NCBI GenBank assembly: GCA_028274465.1
Contig: CM051458.1
Span: 106,273,522-106,337,521, forward strand
Length of the DNA: 64,000 bases
Direction of reading: 5' to 3'
Source of the DNA: Plantago ovata
Taxonomy: Eukaryota > Streptophyta > Magnoliopsida > Lamiales > Plantaginaceae
Part shown: positions 49,215 to 61,259 of the stretch, piece by piece
Layout: every line of letters starts with the position of its first letter
Numbering within the stretch: position 1 is the stretch's first letter
The notes under the pieces: model-generated
What the model saw: the letters and a program-made list of their open reading frames with translations, nothing else
What the model was told of the DNA's origin: nothing
The model's database searches: none
Position numbers and translations under genes: made by a program

Positions 49215-52200
49215 ATGGTGGACTCGGAAACAACTGCAGCAACAGGCGGATTAGTCGATTCTAGTGTAGGAAGTATAGTTTGGGTTCGAAGGCGAAATGG
49301 TTCGTGGTGGCCGGGGAAGATACTCGGCCCGGATGACCTTTCTTCCTCGCTTATAACGTCTCCTCGTTCCGGTACTCCTGTTAAGCTTCTTGGGAGGGAA
49401 GATGCCAGTGTGTAAGTTAACTTCTGTATTGTAAATTGTTATTTCTTTCTGGTTAGACACTTATATAACCCGTCTGACTTTTTTTTTTTTTTTGGATTAA
49501 CCAGTCACTATTGCTGAATGATACTCATGTGTTTACTCTTTTACTGTAATTTCCTGGTCATGGTCATGCATGGGATAGGAAACCCATCCCTATAACCCGA
49601 GATTTCTTTGTTAATAGCATAGCCTGTTCTTCAGAGTTCCATAGAATCTGTTACTACATGTCATGGCTTGTTACATGGAAATGTGGTTTGGAGTCAATCT
49701 CTGATATATAAATACGATATGTTAGCATTTCCAAACTTATATAAAAAGTTGATAACTTGCTTGGTCTTTTATTTCATCTAATTTTCTTGTAATACTCTTT
49801 GGAGTTTATGGTGGCGTGCGATAGTAGTTAGTACTTCCTCCGTCCCTGAATAAGTTGCCCATTTGCTTTTGTTGACTTTTTTTAGCCTCCGTTTGACTCC
49901 AAATTAATCCTAATTCATATCGAAAAAGTAATTTTAAAAATTATATTATGAAAATATAAGATTTGCACTTTCATAATTTAAGTTCAAATATTGATTTTCC
50001 GATACGATTTAGGATTAATTCAGAGTCAAACAGAACAAAAGCAAATGGACAACTTATTCAGGGACGGAGGAAGTAGTTTATTTTAACCAAAGAAGTCTCT
50101 TCGGTAATTGAAATTGAGTTGTTAAACTTAGTGTCTGTTCTTGTTATGTTCATAATATTTCTATGCCTTCTTTTTCATTTTTCTTGAGGTTAGTTGTGCC
50201 TTATGTTCTGTTCTGTATCACTGTGGGACAATGGAACGAAAGCAATGCTGGAAGTTCCTGTTCTGTTCAATTACTTTGTGTCCACTGTATACAGTATAGG
50301 ATGAAATGCATCTGGTCTTGATTTGTTTGTCATTTATTATGTAGATGTGCTGTGAGTTAATTTTTATACTAAAGGTAATTTTGTAGTTTAATTCTATTGG
50401 ACCATAGGTGCTGCAAATATGCCATCCTCAGTTTGCTAGCTCTCACAAATCATGGTATTTTTGGCTTGTCTTTCCAGAGATTGGTACAATTTGGAGAAAT
50501 CAAAACGTGTGAAGTCATTTCGATGTGGTGATTTTGATGAATGCATTGAAAGAGCTGAAGCTTCTCAGGGCATGCCTCCAAAGAAGAGAGAGAAATATGC
50601 ACGCCGTGAAGATGCAATATTGCATGCTTTAGAACTGGAGAAACAAATGTTGGAGAAGAAGTATGGGAAATTAGGATATCCTTCTAATGGTAGGTACAAA
50701 AAATCAACAGATGCCATTAGTTCTGGAGAGCACTTAGAAAAATGTGTTGGAAATCAAAACAACTCTAGATCAGATCAGATATCTGAGAGGCTTCCGGAGA
50801 AGAATGTGACGGATATTCTTCTGCGTGTAGAGACAGGCAGAGAGGAAAGTCAAGTGAGTGGAGATGATGACAGTCCTGGTGCACTGCCCAGGATGAGAGG
50901 CTTGCAGGACTTCGGTCTCTTGACTGCCCCACCACGTAAATCTTCTCTCTAAACATCACCCCCCCCCCTTCCGGGTCTCATCTCTTTACTACTTTTAGGC
51001 CTCACCATCAGTTTTCTTTTTAATGATTTATGTTCTTCCATGTCAAAGTTATCCCCTTTTTTAACTGCTGCAAACCAGTCATTACCTATTAGTGATGCTG
51101 GCTCTGTTTACATTTATATCAGGAGAAGAATTTTCTGGAGTTGCATTTCGTTCAAAGAGGAGTAGATATGCATATCTTCATTACGATTCTGGGGACTCAT
51201 CACATGACAACCGAGTTCAACCCTCTAGGTTGCAGACAACAGCTTCAAAGTTTGACGGAAGTGGCTATCTAGTTAATGCGGGTGAAGATCATATTTCTGG
51301 ATCTACAGAGGATACTGAAACTGATTGTTCAGAAACTGATTCCCTGGAATCAGATTCGGATGATGATATGATGGCACTTTCTGGTGAGAGTTTTTATTCC
51401 TTTAATTTTGAGTGAGCAATTACTCACTTGTATTTCTTGAAATAAGAGCCCGATACTCTTGTCCTGTCCACTATGAATTATGTTTCACAAGTTGAGAAGT
51501 TTTAAGCTGCTTTTAGGCCTGACATTTCTTAGCAACTTTATGTTGTATCCATCATGCACTATCACATTCTGAATCTGCTTAAAAGTGATCTTTTCTTGTT
51601 TTTTCTTATGTTATTTTCCGTCATAAGTTCACAGTGATAGTGATAGTCAGGCCTGGGCATGTAGTAGTCAGCGTCAATTGTTGTTTTTACTCCTCAAGTA
51701 TTTTTTTTCCATGTAATCCTGTCTATTAACTGCTGCTTTTGTCTTTTCAGATGGTTCTCTTTCTATAGAACTGCAACCAAAATACCCAAGCAGATTTGAA
51801 ACATTCAAGGAGCATGGAAGCATGAGCAGTACTGATGACTTTGATGGCTTTACGTCTGCTGATGATGCTTCTCATCCTTTTCCCTATGATCCTGTGTCCA
51901 CAAGTACGGGGATGTCTAAATGGCAGCTGAAAGGGAAGCGAAACAGTCGCATTCTTGGGAAGAGATCTGTGGACATAACTGACCCAGACATGCCCAGTGG
52001 ATATATCAATGGGAAAACTTCCAACTGGAGCACTAGTGGTTTAAAGGCTGATTTGGCCAATAAGAGTGGTAGGATCCGTACATCAAGACAAGGCACTGGA
52101 GTCCTACAGGGTAGTGATTATGATTATACAGATATAGACGGTCTGACCTGGAATAGCCAGTCTGGCACGAGAGAGTATTGGGAAGATTTGCAGGAGCATG

Positions 52201-52757
52201 GGGATACTGTATTTGCTGGCAAGCACCATATGGGTGGTAGAATCATGCTAGTAGATGTGGATATGAAAGTTAAAGCAAACAACTATCGCAGGGACGTCCC
52301 AATGATTTCATTGACAAGCAAATTGAATGGACATTCGATAATTGGTCATCCTATCCAAGTTGAAGCTCTTGAAAACGGTTCAACTGACAAACTTCTCAAG
52401 GCAGCCGGCTACTTTTCACCTGAATCGTTGGAGAGTCCCACTGCACTTCGCCCGGTATGGAGGACTGGGCGTAGGACAGCAAATTCCCGTGTCCCCCGAC
52501 CTCGATTTGTTGATGAAAACAAAAAACATGGGTTTTTAAGAAACTCAGTGAAGAAGACAAGTCCATCTTCCAACCAGAAGATAAGAACACTTTCGTCAAT
52601 TCCATTGGAACAGAAACATCATAATAATCTTGCAAGTGGGGCCGTCAATGCCCAAGTTGATGGACTGATCAAAACGGTTCCTACTGCTGTTGCATGTATA
52701 CCGGTTAAGCTGGTGTTCAGTAGATTACATGAGGAATTGGTTGATCGCCATCAATAA
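49215..52757 (+). CDS. PWWP domain-containing protein (At1g51745-like)
   Basis: A plant protein family with an N-terminal PWWP (Tudor/Royal-type) domain, presumed to bind chromatin; its exact role is not well defined. Four exons: 49215-49411, 50478-50935, 51123-51383 and 51751-52757. They give 640 residues with consistent phases (Arabidopsis relative about 600). PWWP domain signature: GSIVWVRRRNGSWWPGKI with SWWP at residues 30-33, then GPDDL, GTPVKLLGRED, and DWYNLEKSKRVKSFRCGDF across the exon 1/2 border. Next come a basic stretch (MPPKKREKYARRED), FGLLTAPPR, an acidic stretch (SETDSLESDSDDDMM), the FTSADDASHPFPYDP region, and a C-terminal IPVKLVFSRLHEEL. The coding frame is intact. Intron 1 holds a Stowaway MITE. 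A diverged duplicate starts at 63072. Confidence 0.92.
49834..50073. mobile_element. Stowaway MITE in intron 1 of the PWWP gene
   Basis: A 240-bp unit with ends CTTCCTCCGTCCCTGAATAAG / its complement ending GGGACGGAGGAAG and TA on both sides (49832-49833, 50074-50075). Long internal inverted repeats (GGATTAATTC... and its complement) make it a hairpin. The duplicate gene at 63 kb lacks it. Confidence 0.85.
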
Positions 52758-53942
52758 CATCTTCTGCTGGTCGTGGATGATGTAGAGGCTAATAGGACGG
52801 TTTAGGCTGTAAATTTTAGAAGATGAATAATTCTATTAACCCCTATTCCTCATCTTCTTTATGGGAGCTATTATAGGGGTGTCTTACCCAGGAAACGTTC
52901 ATCCCCCCCTGCATGAGATTTGAGATGGCAACTGCTGCAGGACGGCCTAGGAATGAAGCCAGTGGCCAGGGCCACCGAGTGTTTTTATGAATTCGATATG
53001 AAGAGGTGTCTGCTTTTTTTCTTTTTTTAATACCCCATGGAACGTTTTGCTTTGGTGATAGGGAGTCATTTAGAGCTATACAAATGAATGAATGTACATT
53101 GTAGTTTTCTTTGATCTACTATAAAATGCTACTTTCTTGGTCTTATTTTCCTTCTTTCGGTTGAGGGGAAGTATGTAAACAAATCCCCTCGGGTATTTTT
53201 GGGCTGACTGCTGAAGTTTCAATATTACTAGTAGGAGAATTACATAATTTTGGAAGGGCAGTGTTTAGATTTAAAATATGTATTGTTGTAAACTTGTAAT
53301 CCACTTACTTAGTCACTTACCTCTTTTTTTTTCTTTTTTTTTTGTGAAAAGGATATTGATGTCATATTGTTTAACCATTTTTGTCGTACTACATTTCAAG
53401 TTACTGAGTTATATAGGTATGTATTCTAGTGATATTCCACCATTGGTTTCTAAGACTCATGGATCTGGAGATGTATTATTGTAGTGTTTGGATAGATCCT
53501 GAGCTGTTCATTAAGATCTTTTTCACTCTTGATTTCTTCTCCTCAAGGAAATTCTATTTGATTTCGTCTAAAGAAATATAAATTTTATCTAAAAAAATTG
53601 AATTGAATTAAAAAGTGTTTCTTCACCCGAATCAAATAGAGCCTAAGTGGGTTAATTTTCTTAAGCTAAAGTTTAGGGAGAGGTCAGTATTATTTCAATC
53701 AATTGAAAGACCTGGTTTTTTAGTTTACATGTTTGTCCGATCGGTCAAACCATTTACGGTATGATTTTAAGAGGTTATGGTGTGGTTTTAAGTATTGAAA
53801 GTTTATGTGTGATGGTTTTAATGTATCAATATTGTATGTTTCAATTATAGTTTTGACATATTTTTGTTACTGTTTTTAAAAGATTGTGTGATGGTTTTAA
53901 AAAGCAACATTATAATTTTAAGATGGCTTGTTATAGCTTTAA
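52758..53942. other. PWWP gene 3' UTR and flank
   Basis: The first 300-400 bp are the probable 3' UTR. From about 53700 to 53940 the sequence is rich in GGTTTTAA and TGTGGTTTTAA, the inverted form of motifs repeated at 57540-58670. No gene is seen. Confidence 0.5.
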
Positions 53943-54449
53943 TAGGTTGTTTGGTTTGAATTAGGAAAAGGAAAACCAGCATTTCCTAGTAAATCTGCTT
54001 CAAACCCACAGGTAGGAAATGTAGTAGGAAATGTGATACTTCTCCATGATTTGTTTGCTACAAGGACTATGAAATGTTTATTGGACAAGATTTTCATTTC
54101 CTTGTTTGGTTATGCAATTCTTAATTTTCGGAAATTGATATTGTTGATAATACCCCCTTTGTGTTTTTCTTAAACGGAGTTGTTCCGTCCCATTTTAATT
54201 TTACGGTTTAATTTAAGATTTATTAAAGGTCAAATGAGGCTAAAAAATCAACAAAACAAACATAAAAAATCTAAAAACACAAATGAGTACAAGCTAATCA
54301 ATGATAATGAGCAACATGGACAGCTAACAAGAAAATTAATTTCAAGATATTATTAGTAATAATTAATTAAGCTTAGGGCTTCTTACATATATTACCATTG
54401 TTAGTTCGTTTTATTACAGATAGACCCTCGTTAGCCAAATAAATACATA

Positions 54450-54800
54450 CATCACCCTTGTTAGATAGATTTGATTACACCTAAATTCAGGAATTTGAAT
54501 TTTGGCGAATTAAATCAATGTAAATACATTTTTACCCTTGGTCAAATATTGAATTCTGACTTTGACCAAACAACTTCAATTTTCATTAATTACACATTAG
54601 TCTCAAATTGTTTTAATTTTACCAATTTGGCACTTAATAATTCAATGTAAAACATATAACTTCTTTAAATTTCAAATTTGTCTCAAATTTTATTGCAACT
54701 AAGCCCTAATAAATTTTTTATTTTAAAATATCACTCAAAAAAATTAAAAAATATATAAAAGAAAAAAGAAAAAACAGCAAATCGGAGATGCACAGCTCCG
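54450..54800 (+). repeat. dispersed repeat, copy B
   Basis: Same orientation and block order as 46520-46870. Both copies run into CCGATC-rich palindromic sequence at the same end, so they belong to one repeat family rather than sharing chance AT-rich similarity. Confidence 0.6.
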
Positions 54801-55020
54801 ATTTGCTCAGCCGCCACAGCTCCGATCAAATCGGAGATGTGCATCTCCGATGTGATCAGAGCAGGTAACAACACCGATCAGATCAGAGTTGTGCAACTCC
54901 GATCTGATCGGAGCTAGTCACAACTCCTATCAAATCGGAGTAGCACTGATCCGATTGATCGGAGCAAGTCACAGCTCCGATCAATCGGAGTTGTATAACT
55001 ACGACTGACCGGAGCTCCGA
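54780..55020. repeat. array of CTCCGATC/GATCGGAG palindromes
   Basis: In 240 bp the motif GCTCCGAT or its complement ATCGGAG recurs about a dozen times, often paired as short palindromes such as CTCCGATCTGATCGGAG, spaced by ATGCACAGC- or TTGTGCAAC-like linkers. A minus-strand ORF through it repeats SDQIGV, a by-product of the period. Confidence 0.7.
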
Positions 55021-56533
55021 CCACTGTTCTGAAGAAGGGAATAGGAAAGAAAAAAAAAAAAGAAAAGGTTGGAAGAAGAAAGAACAAGGAAGGAAGAGGA
55101 ATGAAATTAAAAGGAGAAACAAAGGGCCTAGTTGCAATAAAAATGCTAAGGCCATGTTTGGTCTAAATTTCTATTTGGTTTGGTCAACGGAAGAAGCTGA
55201 TTTTGGAACCATATGTAATAGATTGACTAATAGGGGGTTAGACGTAATTAGAGTGTCTAGTAGGGGTGGTGGATATAAAATTCCTCCCTTCTTAAGCTAA
55301 TTATAATCTAATAATAATAATTTTTATTAATATTATCATTATTATCATTATCACAACAACTACGAAGAAGGAAAACAAATCAAAGCTTTGATATAGCAGC
55401 TACTGTAATTCTAGAATGGGATAACACAATATAGATTCGAATCGAAAATTATTGATCTCAAAATCTGGAAGCATCTTATGGGACGTGAAAGAAAGAAATT
55501 TCAACGATTATCAAATGAAATGAAGTACATAATGTCGGAAGACGTTAAAGATTGATCTCAAAATCTGTAATTTTTCAGTGAGGCTAGTCGGAAGACTCAA
55601 ACTAATGCATTCAACATTTGAGCAGATAGATGAATCTACCCTCATCAATGATACATGAAATCGCCCTCCTCCGTCACCACAACAAAGAACCCTTCCGGTT
55701 TCGAGCAAGACTCCGTAGAAATCATGAACTCGGTGATGGTGCCACATAAATCAAAAGCTCAGTGATCAGATGAGATGAATAAAAAGAAGAAAAAAAAGAC
55801 AAGAATAAAAAGAAGAAAAGAAAGAAGTGTGAAGTATGTAATTTGATGAGATGAGACGAATAAAAATATTTACATTTATTCTTTTATTTTATTTTCTTTT
55901 CATTTATATTTACATTTTATTTTTCCTATTTAAAAGTTGATCTTCGATTTTATGTTTTAAAATTATATACCAATGTTATTCCAAATTTAAATTATGATAC
56001 TGAAACGAAATATTCACAACGAAATTTAAAATCGGAATAGATGATAACTTTATAAACAATAATACATGAGAATTTAAAACTCACGTCCTTTCCTAAAAAT
56101 AAAACTATAAATCCCTAATAAAACCCATACACTTACTTTAAAATTAATTTTACCATCATTCAAAAGGGTGGAGGAGTTGTGGTTTGAACGCATGTGGACG
56201 GACAAATCAAAGAGCGCTCCGGTTTGTAACTTTTATTTATCAAGTATTTTAATTTAAAATTAATGTAATGTTATTATTATTATTATTTAGTGGTGTTAAA
56301 ATGAATAAAGAATGAGTTTAAAAAATAAATGAAAAAAAGAATGAAATAAAAAATGAGTTTAAAAAAGAAATGGGAAAAGAAATTAAATTGTGGGTATTGT
56401 TGGGTTCTAACTGCTGGAGGGGGTTGATGGTGTTTGAATTCTGTTGAGTGAAAAACTGATGTGGCAGGAGATAAAATGTATTTTGGGTTCTAACTGCTGG
56501 AGATGGCAGAAGTGTGGTGAAAACTATTGTATA

Positions 56534-56782
56534 CTCATCCGTCCCAGAGCAGTTGCACCATTTGCTTTTGGACACAAAAAATAAGAAGAAGAGTTAAATA
56601 TTGAGTTATATTGATAGTGGACGTTGCTTTTACTTTACTGGTGATTTGTGTCCACTCAAATTTGTTGATGAAATATAAAATTATTATTAATATGTCCAAA
56701 TATGGCAAAGAAATGAAATGGTGCAACTCTAACGGGACGTCCAAAATGGCAAAATGGTGCAACTGTTCTGGGACGGAGGGAG
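56534..56782. mobile_element. Stowaway MITE nested in the TIR element
   Basis: 249 bp with ends CTCATCCGTCCCAGAGCAGT / complement ending CTGGGACGGAGGGAG, both flanked by TA (56532-56533, 56783-56784). Inner arms read AGTTGCACCA and TGGTGCAACT. Confidence 0.82.
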
Positions 56783-57323
56783 TATGTAATTTGATGAGAT
56801 GAGATGAATAAAAAAAGAAAAGAAAGAAGTGTTGAGAAAATTGTATTTAATTTGATGAGATGAAATGAATAAAAAGAAGAAAAGAATAAAAATAATAAAA
56901 ATAAAAAGAATAAAAAGAAGAAAAGAAAGAAGCGTGGATAAAACTGCATGTAATTTGATAAGATGGGATGAATAAAAAGATTAAAAAGAAGAAAAGATAG
57001 AAGCGTGGAGAAAATAATATGTAAATGTGATGGCAATATGAGGATAGTTTGGGAAATCATGTGTAATTTGGAGGGAAAAATGGGAAAGGAGAAATGTGAA
57101 ACATTTTCAAATAGATTTATGCCCCCTCCCATGAATTTGAACTAGGAAATATTTGTAGTTTTGAAGAACAAATTCATGGAAATTACATTTCCAGTTAGTA
57201 ACAAGGAAATGTCGATCTGACCGATTTCACACATTTCCTATACACATTTCCAACAAACCAATCAAGAAAATGTGCCAAAATTTTAGCAAAACATTTTCAT
57301 TTCCTACCAAACCAAACAAGCTC

Positions 57324-59011
57324 TAAGTGAAAATAAAAAATTATTCAAAATATTAAAAAGTTATTATTAAAGAAGTATACAAATTTTAGGAATGTCGTTA
57401 AAACATCAATCAACAAGTTTACAATAAACTAATTAGGACATTTTAGTCATTGCAATGTTGACATTCAGTGCATCCTCTCCGAATAATTTTGTGTGGAAAA
57501 CTTATGTTTTTTTACTTTTCTTCATTAAACTCGAGTGGCATCAATACCTTCTTAATTATAATCAAACCATGTCACCTTAAAACCATACAATTGACAAACC
57601 TAACACAACATTATATATTTCTTAAAACCATAATAATAAAACTTAACACCACACCTAAATCCGTTAAAACTAACACATCCGTAATATGCAACTGAAGCTA
57701 AAAGTCATATTAAAGATATTAGAACCTTAACACTAGTTCTTAAAACCACACCAGAGATACTTATAACCACACCATGCCCCTTTAAACCCATGGACAAACT
57801 CAACAAAACATTACATATTTATTAAAACCACAACAACATGAATTAAAACCACACCAATATCTCTCTCAAATTATAGCACAACAATAACATTCAACCGAAA
57901 CTAAAAACCATGGAAATTTTCATATACACGCCCCACTAGATGCACCCTTTTCTAAGGGACCATCTTATTTTTAATTACATTGGGTTCCATTTTCTCTCCG
58001 TTGAGTTGACAAAAAAACGTGGCCTTATTCTCTCTCTTCTATCCAAGGGGCCTTAACAATTTTTTTTCTCATTTTCCTTTCATTTTTCTCTTTTTCCTTT
58101 TTCTTTTTTTTCTTGTTATTTTTCCTTTATTCTTCCTTCTTGTTCCAATTCCATCACCAAACAGCTCTGATTAGGGAATTGCGTTGCAGCTCACGATCGG
58201 AGCTGCAACTCCTCCGACCTGAGAGTTGCAGCGGCCAGAAAGGATTGGGAGTTGCAATGGCCAAATCGGATTGAGAGTTGTAATTTTCGATTGGAGTTTG
58301 CAGCTCCACATCAGGGAGCCAAAGTTAAAAATAAGGTTGTCACTTAGATGTAATATCAAAATTTAATAGGGGTCCAGGTCACATTTAAACCTCTAAAAAT
58401 CACATTAAGGATGTTTAGAACCGTAACACAAGTTTTAAAACCACAACAAATATACTTGTAACCACATCATGTCCCTTAAAGCCATATAATGGACAAATCC
58501 AACATGATATCGTAGTATTTTTTTAAAACTACAACAACATAAATCAAATCCACACAAAAGCTCTTAAAACTGTAATACAACAGTAACATGCAACTGAAAG
58601 AAAAAATCATACCATATGGTTAGAACCTTAATACGAGTTTTAAAATCACAACAAATATACTTAAAAAAGCCGAAAACAAAACACTTCATCAACAATAAGA
58701 AACTTGCATTGCATATAGTAAATGTCTACTTCTCTATATACTTACTCCCTATGTCCCATAAATTTTATACATTTTGAATTTTTTTTTGCCAACAATTTTT
58801 GACTCTGACTACAAATTACTCTTAAATTGTAATGGTAAAATATATAACAATATAATATCATGAAACTTTACTTTCTAATTTTCATTATGTAATTTTGTTA
58901 TATATTTTAGACAAAAATAACAATTTCTTTTGTGTTATAATAATAATAAGATGATTTATTATATAATAAAATACAATTATATTTTCTTTCAAAATAAAAA
59001 CTAACAAATAA
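57324..59011. repeat. TTAAAACCACA-rich repeat blocks
   Basis: Two blocks, about 57680-57900 and 58400-58640, share order and motifs: TTAGAACC, TTAAAACCACAACA, TATACTT-like, AACCACATCATG, CCTTAAA, ATGGACAAA, and then ACAACAACAT. A third, weaker block is at 57540-57680. Inverted forms occur at 53750-53940. At 58170-58310 a TCGGAG-rich stretch recalls the palindromic array. At 58742-58800 a Stowaway-like left end (CTCCCTATGTCCCATAAA) has no partner. No gene is seen. Confidence 0.5.
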
Positions 59012-59030
59012 CCCGTCGAGTTTCGACGGG
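59012..59030. repeat. perfect 8-bp hairpin CCCGTCGA/TCGACGGG
   Basis: Stem CCCGTCGA, loop GTT, stem TCGACGGG. On the minus strand it is followed after a few bases by TTAG then T. The layout loosely recalls a Helitron 3' end, but the terminal bases differ from CTRR. Confidence 0.5.
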
Positions 59031-59126
59031 GAATAATAATTCTCAAATGATAATATTTAAACATCACATTATTTTGGAAATAAATCAAAATTTGTAATCA
59101 TGACAAAGTTACATGTCCAACACATG

Positions 59127-59749
59127 CAGGGACGGATTTACTTGTAATGGTGTGGGTGTAGCTGCACCCACAAGTTTTTTCTTTTTTCACTATATTATAT
59201 ATAAAATTTGATTTTGTCCCCACAATATTATTTTTTTTCACCCACATAAATTTATAAATTTAGTTTGGATCCCTTAAATTGATGGGAAGTGTATATAATA
59301 TATAAATGTATGCATAATTATATTATTATATAAGTGTATGAACAATGGAAACATAATGGAAACATAAAGAGAGTAATAAATTGAATAATAATGGAAGTTA
59401 GAATGATAGAAAAACTTCGTTTTTCATTGATAATATTGAAAATTTCTTTCATCTTGATATTTTTAGGTCAAAAGTAATTGTTTTAGTATGAAATATTATA
59501 ATTAATGTATATTAAGAAAGATGTTTTGTTACGAAATTTATCATTAAACTATTAATATTGATTGATTTGATTCCAAACTGCAAATAATTTTTATCTAATT
59601 CAATATTTGTATGGTTTAATTGATTATTAGTTATTATTCATTCTTTTTAACAATTAATTAATTTTTATTTAATATTTTTTAATAATAATTAACATATACG
59701 GTATATGTTCGCACCCACTAGCTATGAAACATTTATGTATTCGCCAGTG
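59127..59749. mobile_element. hAT-like MITE with near-perfect 8-bp target duplication
   Basis: 623 bp beginning CAGGGACGGATTTAC and ending GTATTCGCCAGTG, imperfect inverted ends that continue to GTGGGTG / CACCCAC. Flanks are AACACATG (59119-59126) and AACACATA (59750-59757), 7 of 8 identical. It is AT-rich and non-coding. Divergent ends and one flank mismatch suggest an older insertion than the one at 45 kb. Confidence 0.65.
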
Positions 59750-59757
59750 AACACATA

Positions 59758-60149
59758 TATTATCATCATAATCATGTACTTAGACTTAACCAACCAAGTG
59801 CATAGTTGAACACCGCCATACTATCTAGTTATCAAATCTTGCTCTAAAATATGGTTTGATTTTGTAGTCCAAACGTCCATACTAGGACGTATCTAGAATA
59901 ATAGTAATTATTGAAATAAAAAGACTTCTACAAACCATCGAAGTAATTCGATCCATCCCCGACGGTCCAAAGCTGAAAATCTTTGAAATAGTAATCTTCT
60001 CAACCATTCATGAACATGACAACAAAAATAATTAAAATATTTATAGCTACTACATAAATAAGGAGAGTTCGTCGAAGTTTACGGTTAATAGTATATTCAC
60101 AAATGATTAAATGAAAATTAACGACATTTACTTTCATTTTTATTGATTG
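59758..60149. other. AT-rich spacer
   Basis: No gene, MITE end or clear repeat unit seen. It leads into the minisatellite. Confidence 0.4.
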
Positions 60150-61150
60150 TTGAACTAAATTATTGCACAATAGACCCGTTGAACATGATTATTGTTTTAT
60201 ATTATTGTATAACATAACTATCGAACATAATTACTCGTTTGAATTATTACAGAATACACATGTTCAACAAAGTTATATTTTACATTATTGCAGAATAAAC
60301 CCGTTGACCACTGATGCTTTAAATTGTTGCATAATAGAGCTATCAAACACAGTTAATCTTTTGAATTATTACGAAATACACATGTTCAACAAAATTAGTA
60401 TTTAATATTACTCTGGAATAGATCCATCGAATACAGTCAGTGTTTCAAATTAGTACGTAATAGACCCGTCGAACGAAATAAGTGTCTAAATTATTGTGAA
60501 ATACACCCTTCAAACAAAGTTAGTGTTCTTAAATTACTACAACATAGACTCGTCAAATACTTTTAGTGTTATAATACACTGCGAAATAAGCCAATCAAAA
60601 TTATTGCGAGATATACACGTCGACAACAGTTATTGTTCTAAATTATTACATAATAGTCCTGTCGGACACAGTAAGTCTTCAAATTTATTGCGAAATACAC
60701 ATGTCGGGCAAAGTTAGTATTCTAAGAAAATTTACAAAATAGACTCGTCAAACACATTTAGTATTCTAAATCACTGCAGAATAAGCCCGTCGAATACAAT
60801 TAGTATTCTAAATTATTGTGAAATATACCCGACGAACACAATTTGTGTTCTAACTTATTGCATATCGAATATATCGAACACGGTTAGTATCCTAAACTAT
60901 TGCAGAATAGACCCTTCAAATGCAATCCGTATTCAAAATTATCGCAAAATAGACACGCCGAATGTAGATAGTATTATAAACTATTGCGGGGTATACCTGT
61001 CGAATAAAGTTAGTATTCTAAATTAATGTGGAATAGACCCGCCGAACGCATTTATATTAGCGCTTTTTAATATTGTGGAATAAAACCATCAAACACATCT
61101 AGTATTCTAAATTAGCATGGAATTGACCCGTTGAAAATAGTTAGTTTATA
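60150..61150. repeat. 42-bp minisatellite, about 24 diverged units
   Basis: The core AATAGACCCGTCGAACACA, or a variant, returns about every 42 bp (for example near 60423, 60465, 60507, 60550, 60744, 60787, 60829, 60870, 60911, 60953 and 60996). Each is followed by GTTAGTATTCTAAATTATTG-like sequence. Units differ by several substitutions but few length changes. No frame stays open through it. Confidence 0.85.
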
Positions 61151-61259
61151 AATTATCCAATTTATACTCAACCATATGAATAGCAACGAAACACCCTTAA
61201 ACTGAAACTAAAGTATTCTCAAATCTTTCCCATCTTCTTCCTTTTTTTCTCTGACACCC

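Larger units (their letters stand above)
53943..57323. mobile_element. TIR element, PIF/Harbinger-like, non-autonomous and composite
   Basis: Ends read TAGGTTGTTTGGTTTG (53943 on) and, as complement, GAGCTTGTTTGGTTTG (to 57323), with TAA directly outside both (53940-53942, 57324-57326). TAA target sites and TTGTTTGG ends fit PIF/Harbinger (Tourist-like). Both subterminal regions repeat GGAAATGT. The 3.4 kb interior codes for nothing recognisable. It contains a copy of the dispersed repeat (54450-54800), a palindromic array (54780-55020) and a Stowaway MITE (56534-56782). The minus-strand ORF at 56656-57132 is Phe/Leu low complexity. Confidence 0.5.

Noticed and set aside
56656-57132. 158-codon Phe/Leu-rich minus-strand ORF that looks membrane-like
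   Set aside because: Low-complexity reading of A-rich transposon sequence, partly inside a Stowaway MITE.
60150-61150. Regular repeats that could suggest a CRISPR array
   Set aside because: Units are contiguous 42-bp tandem copies without unique spacers, in a plant genome.
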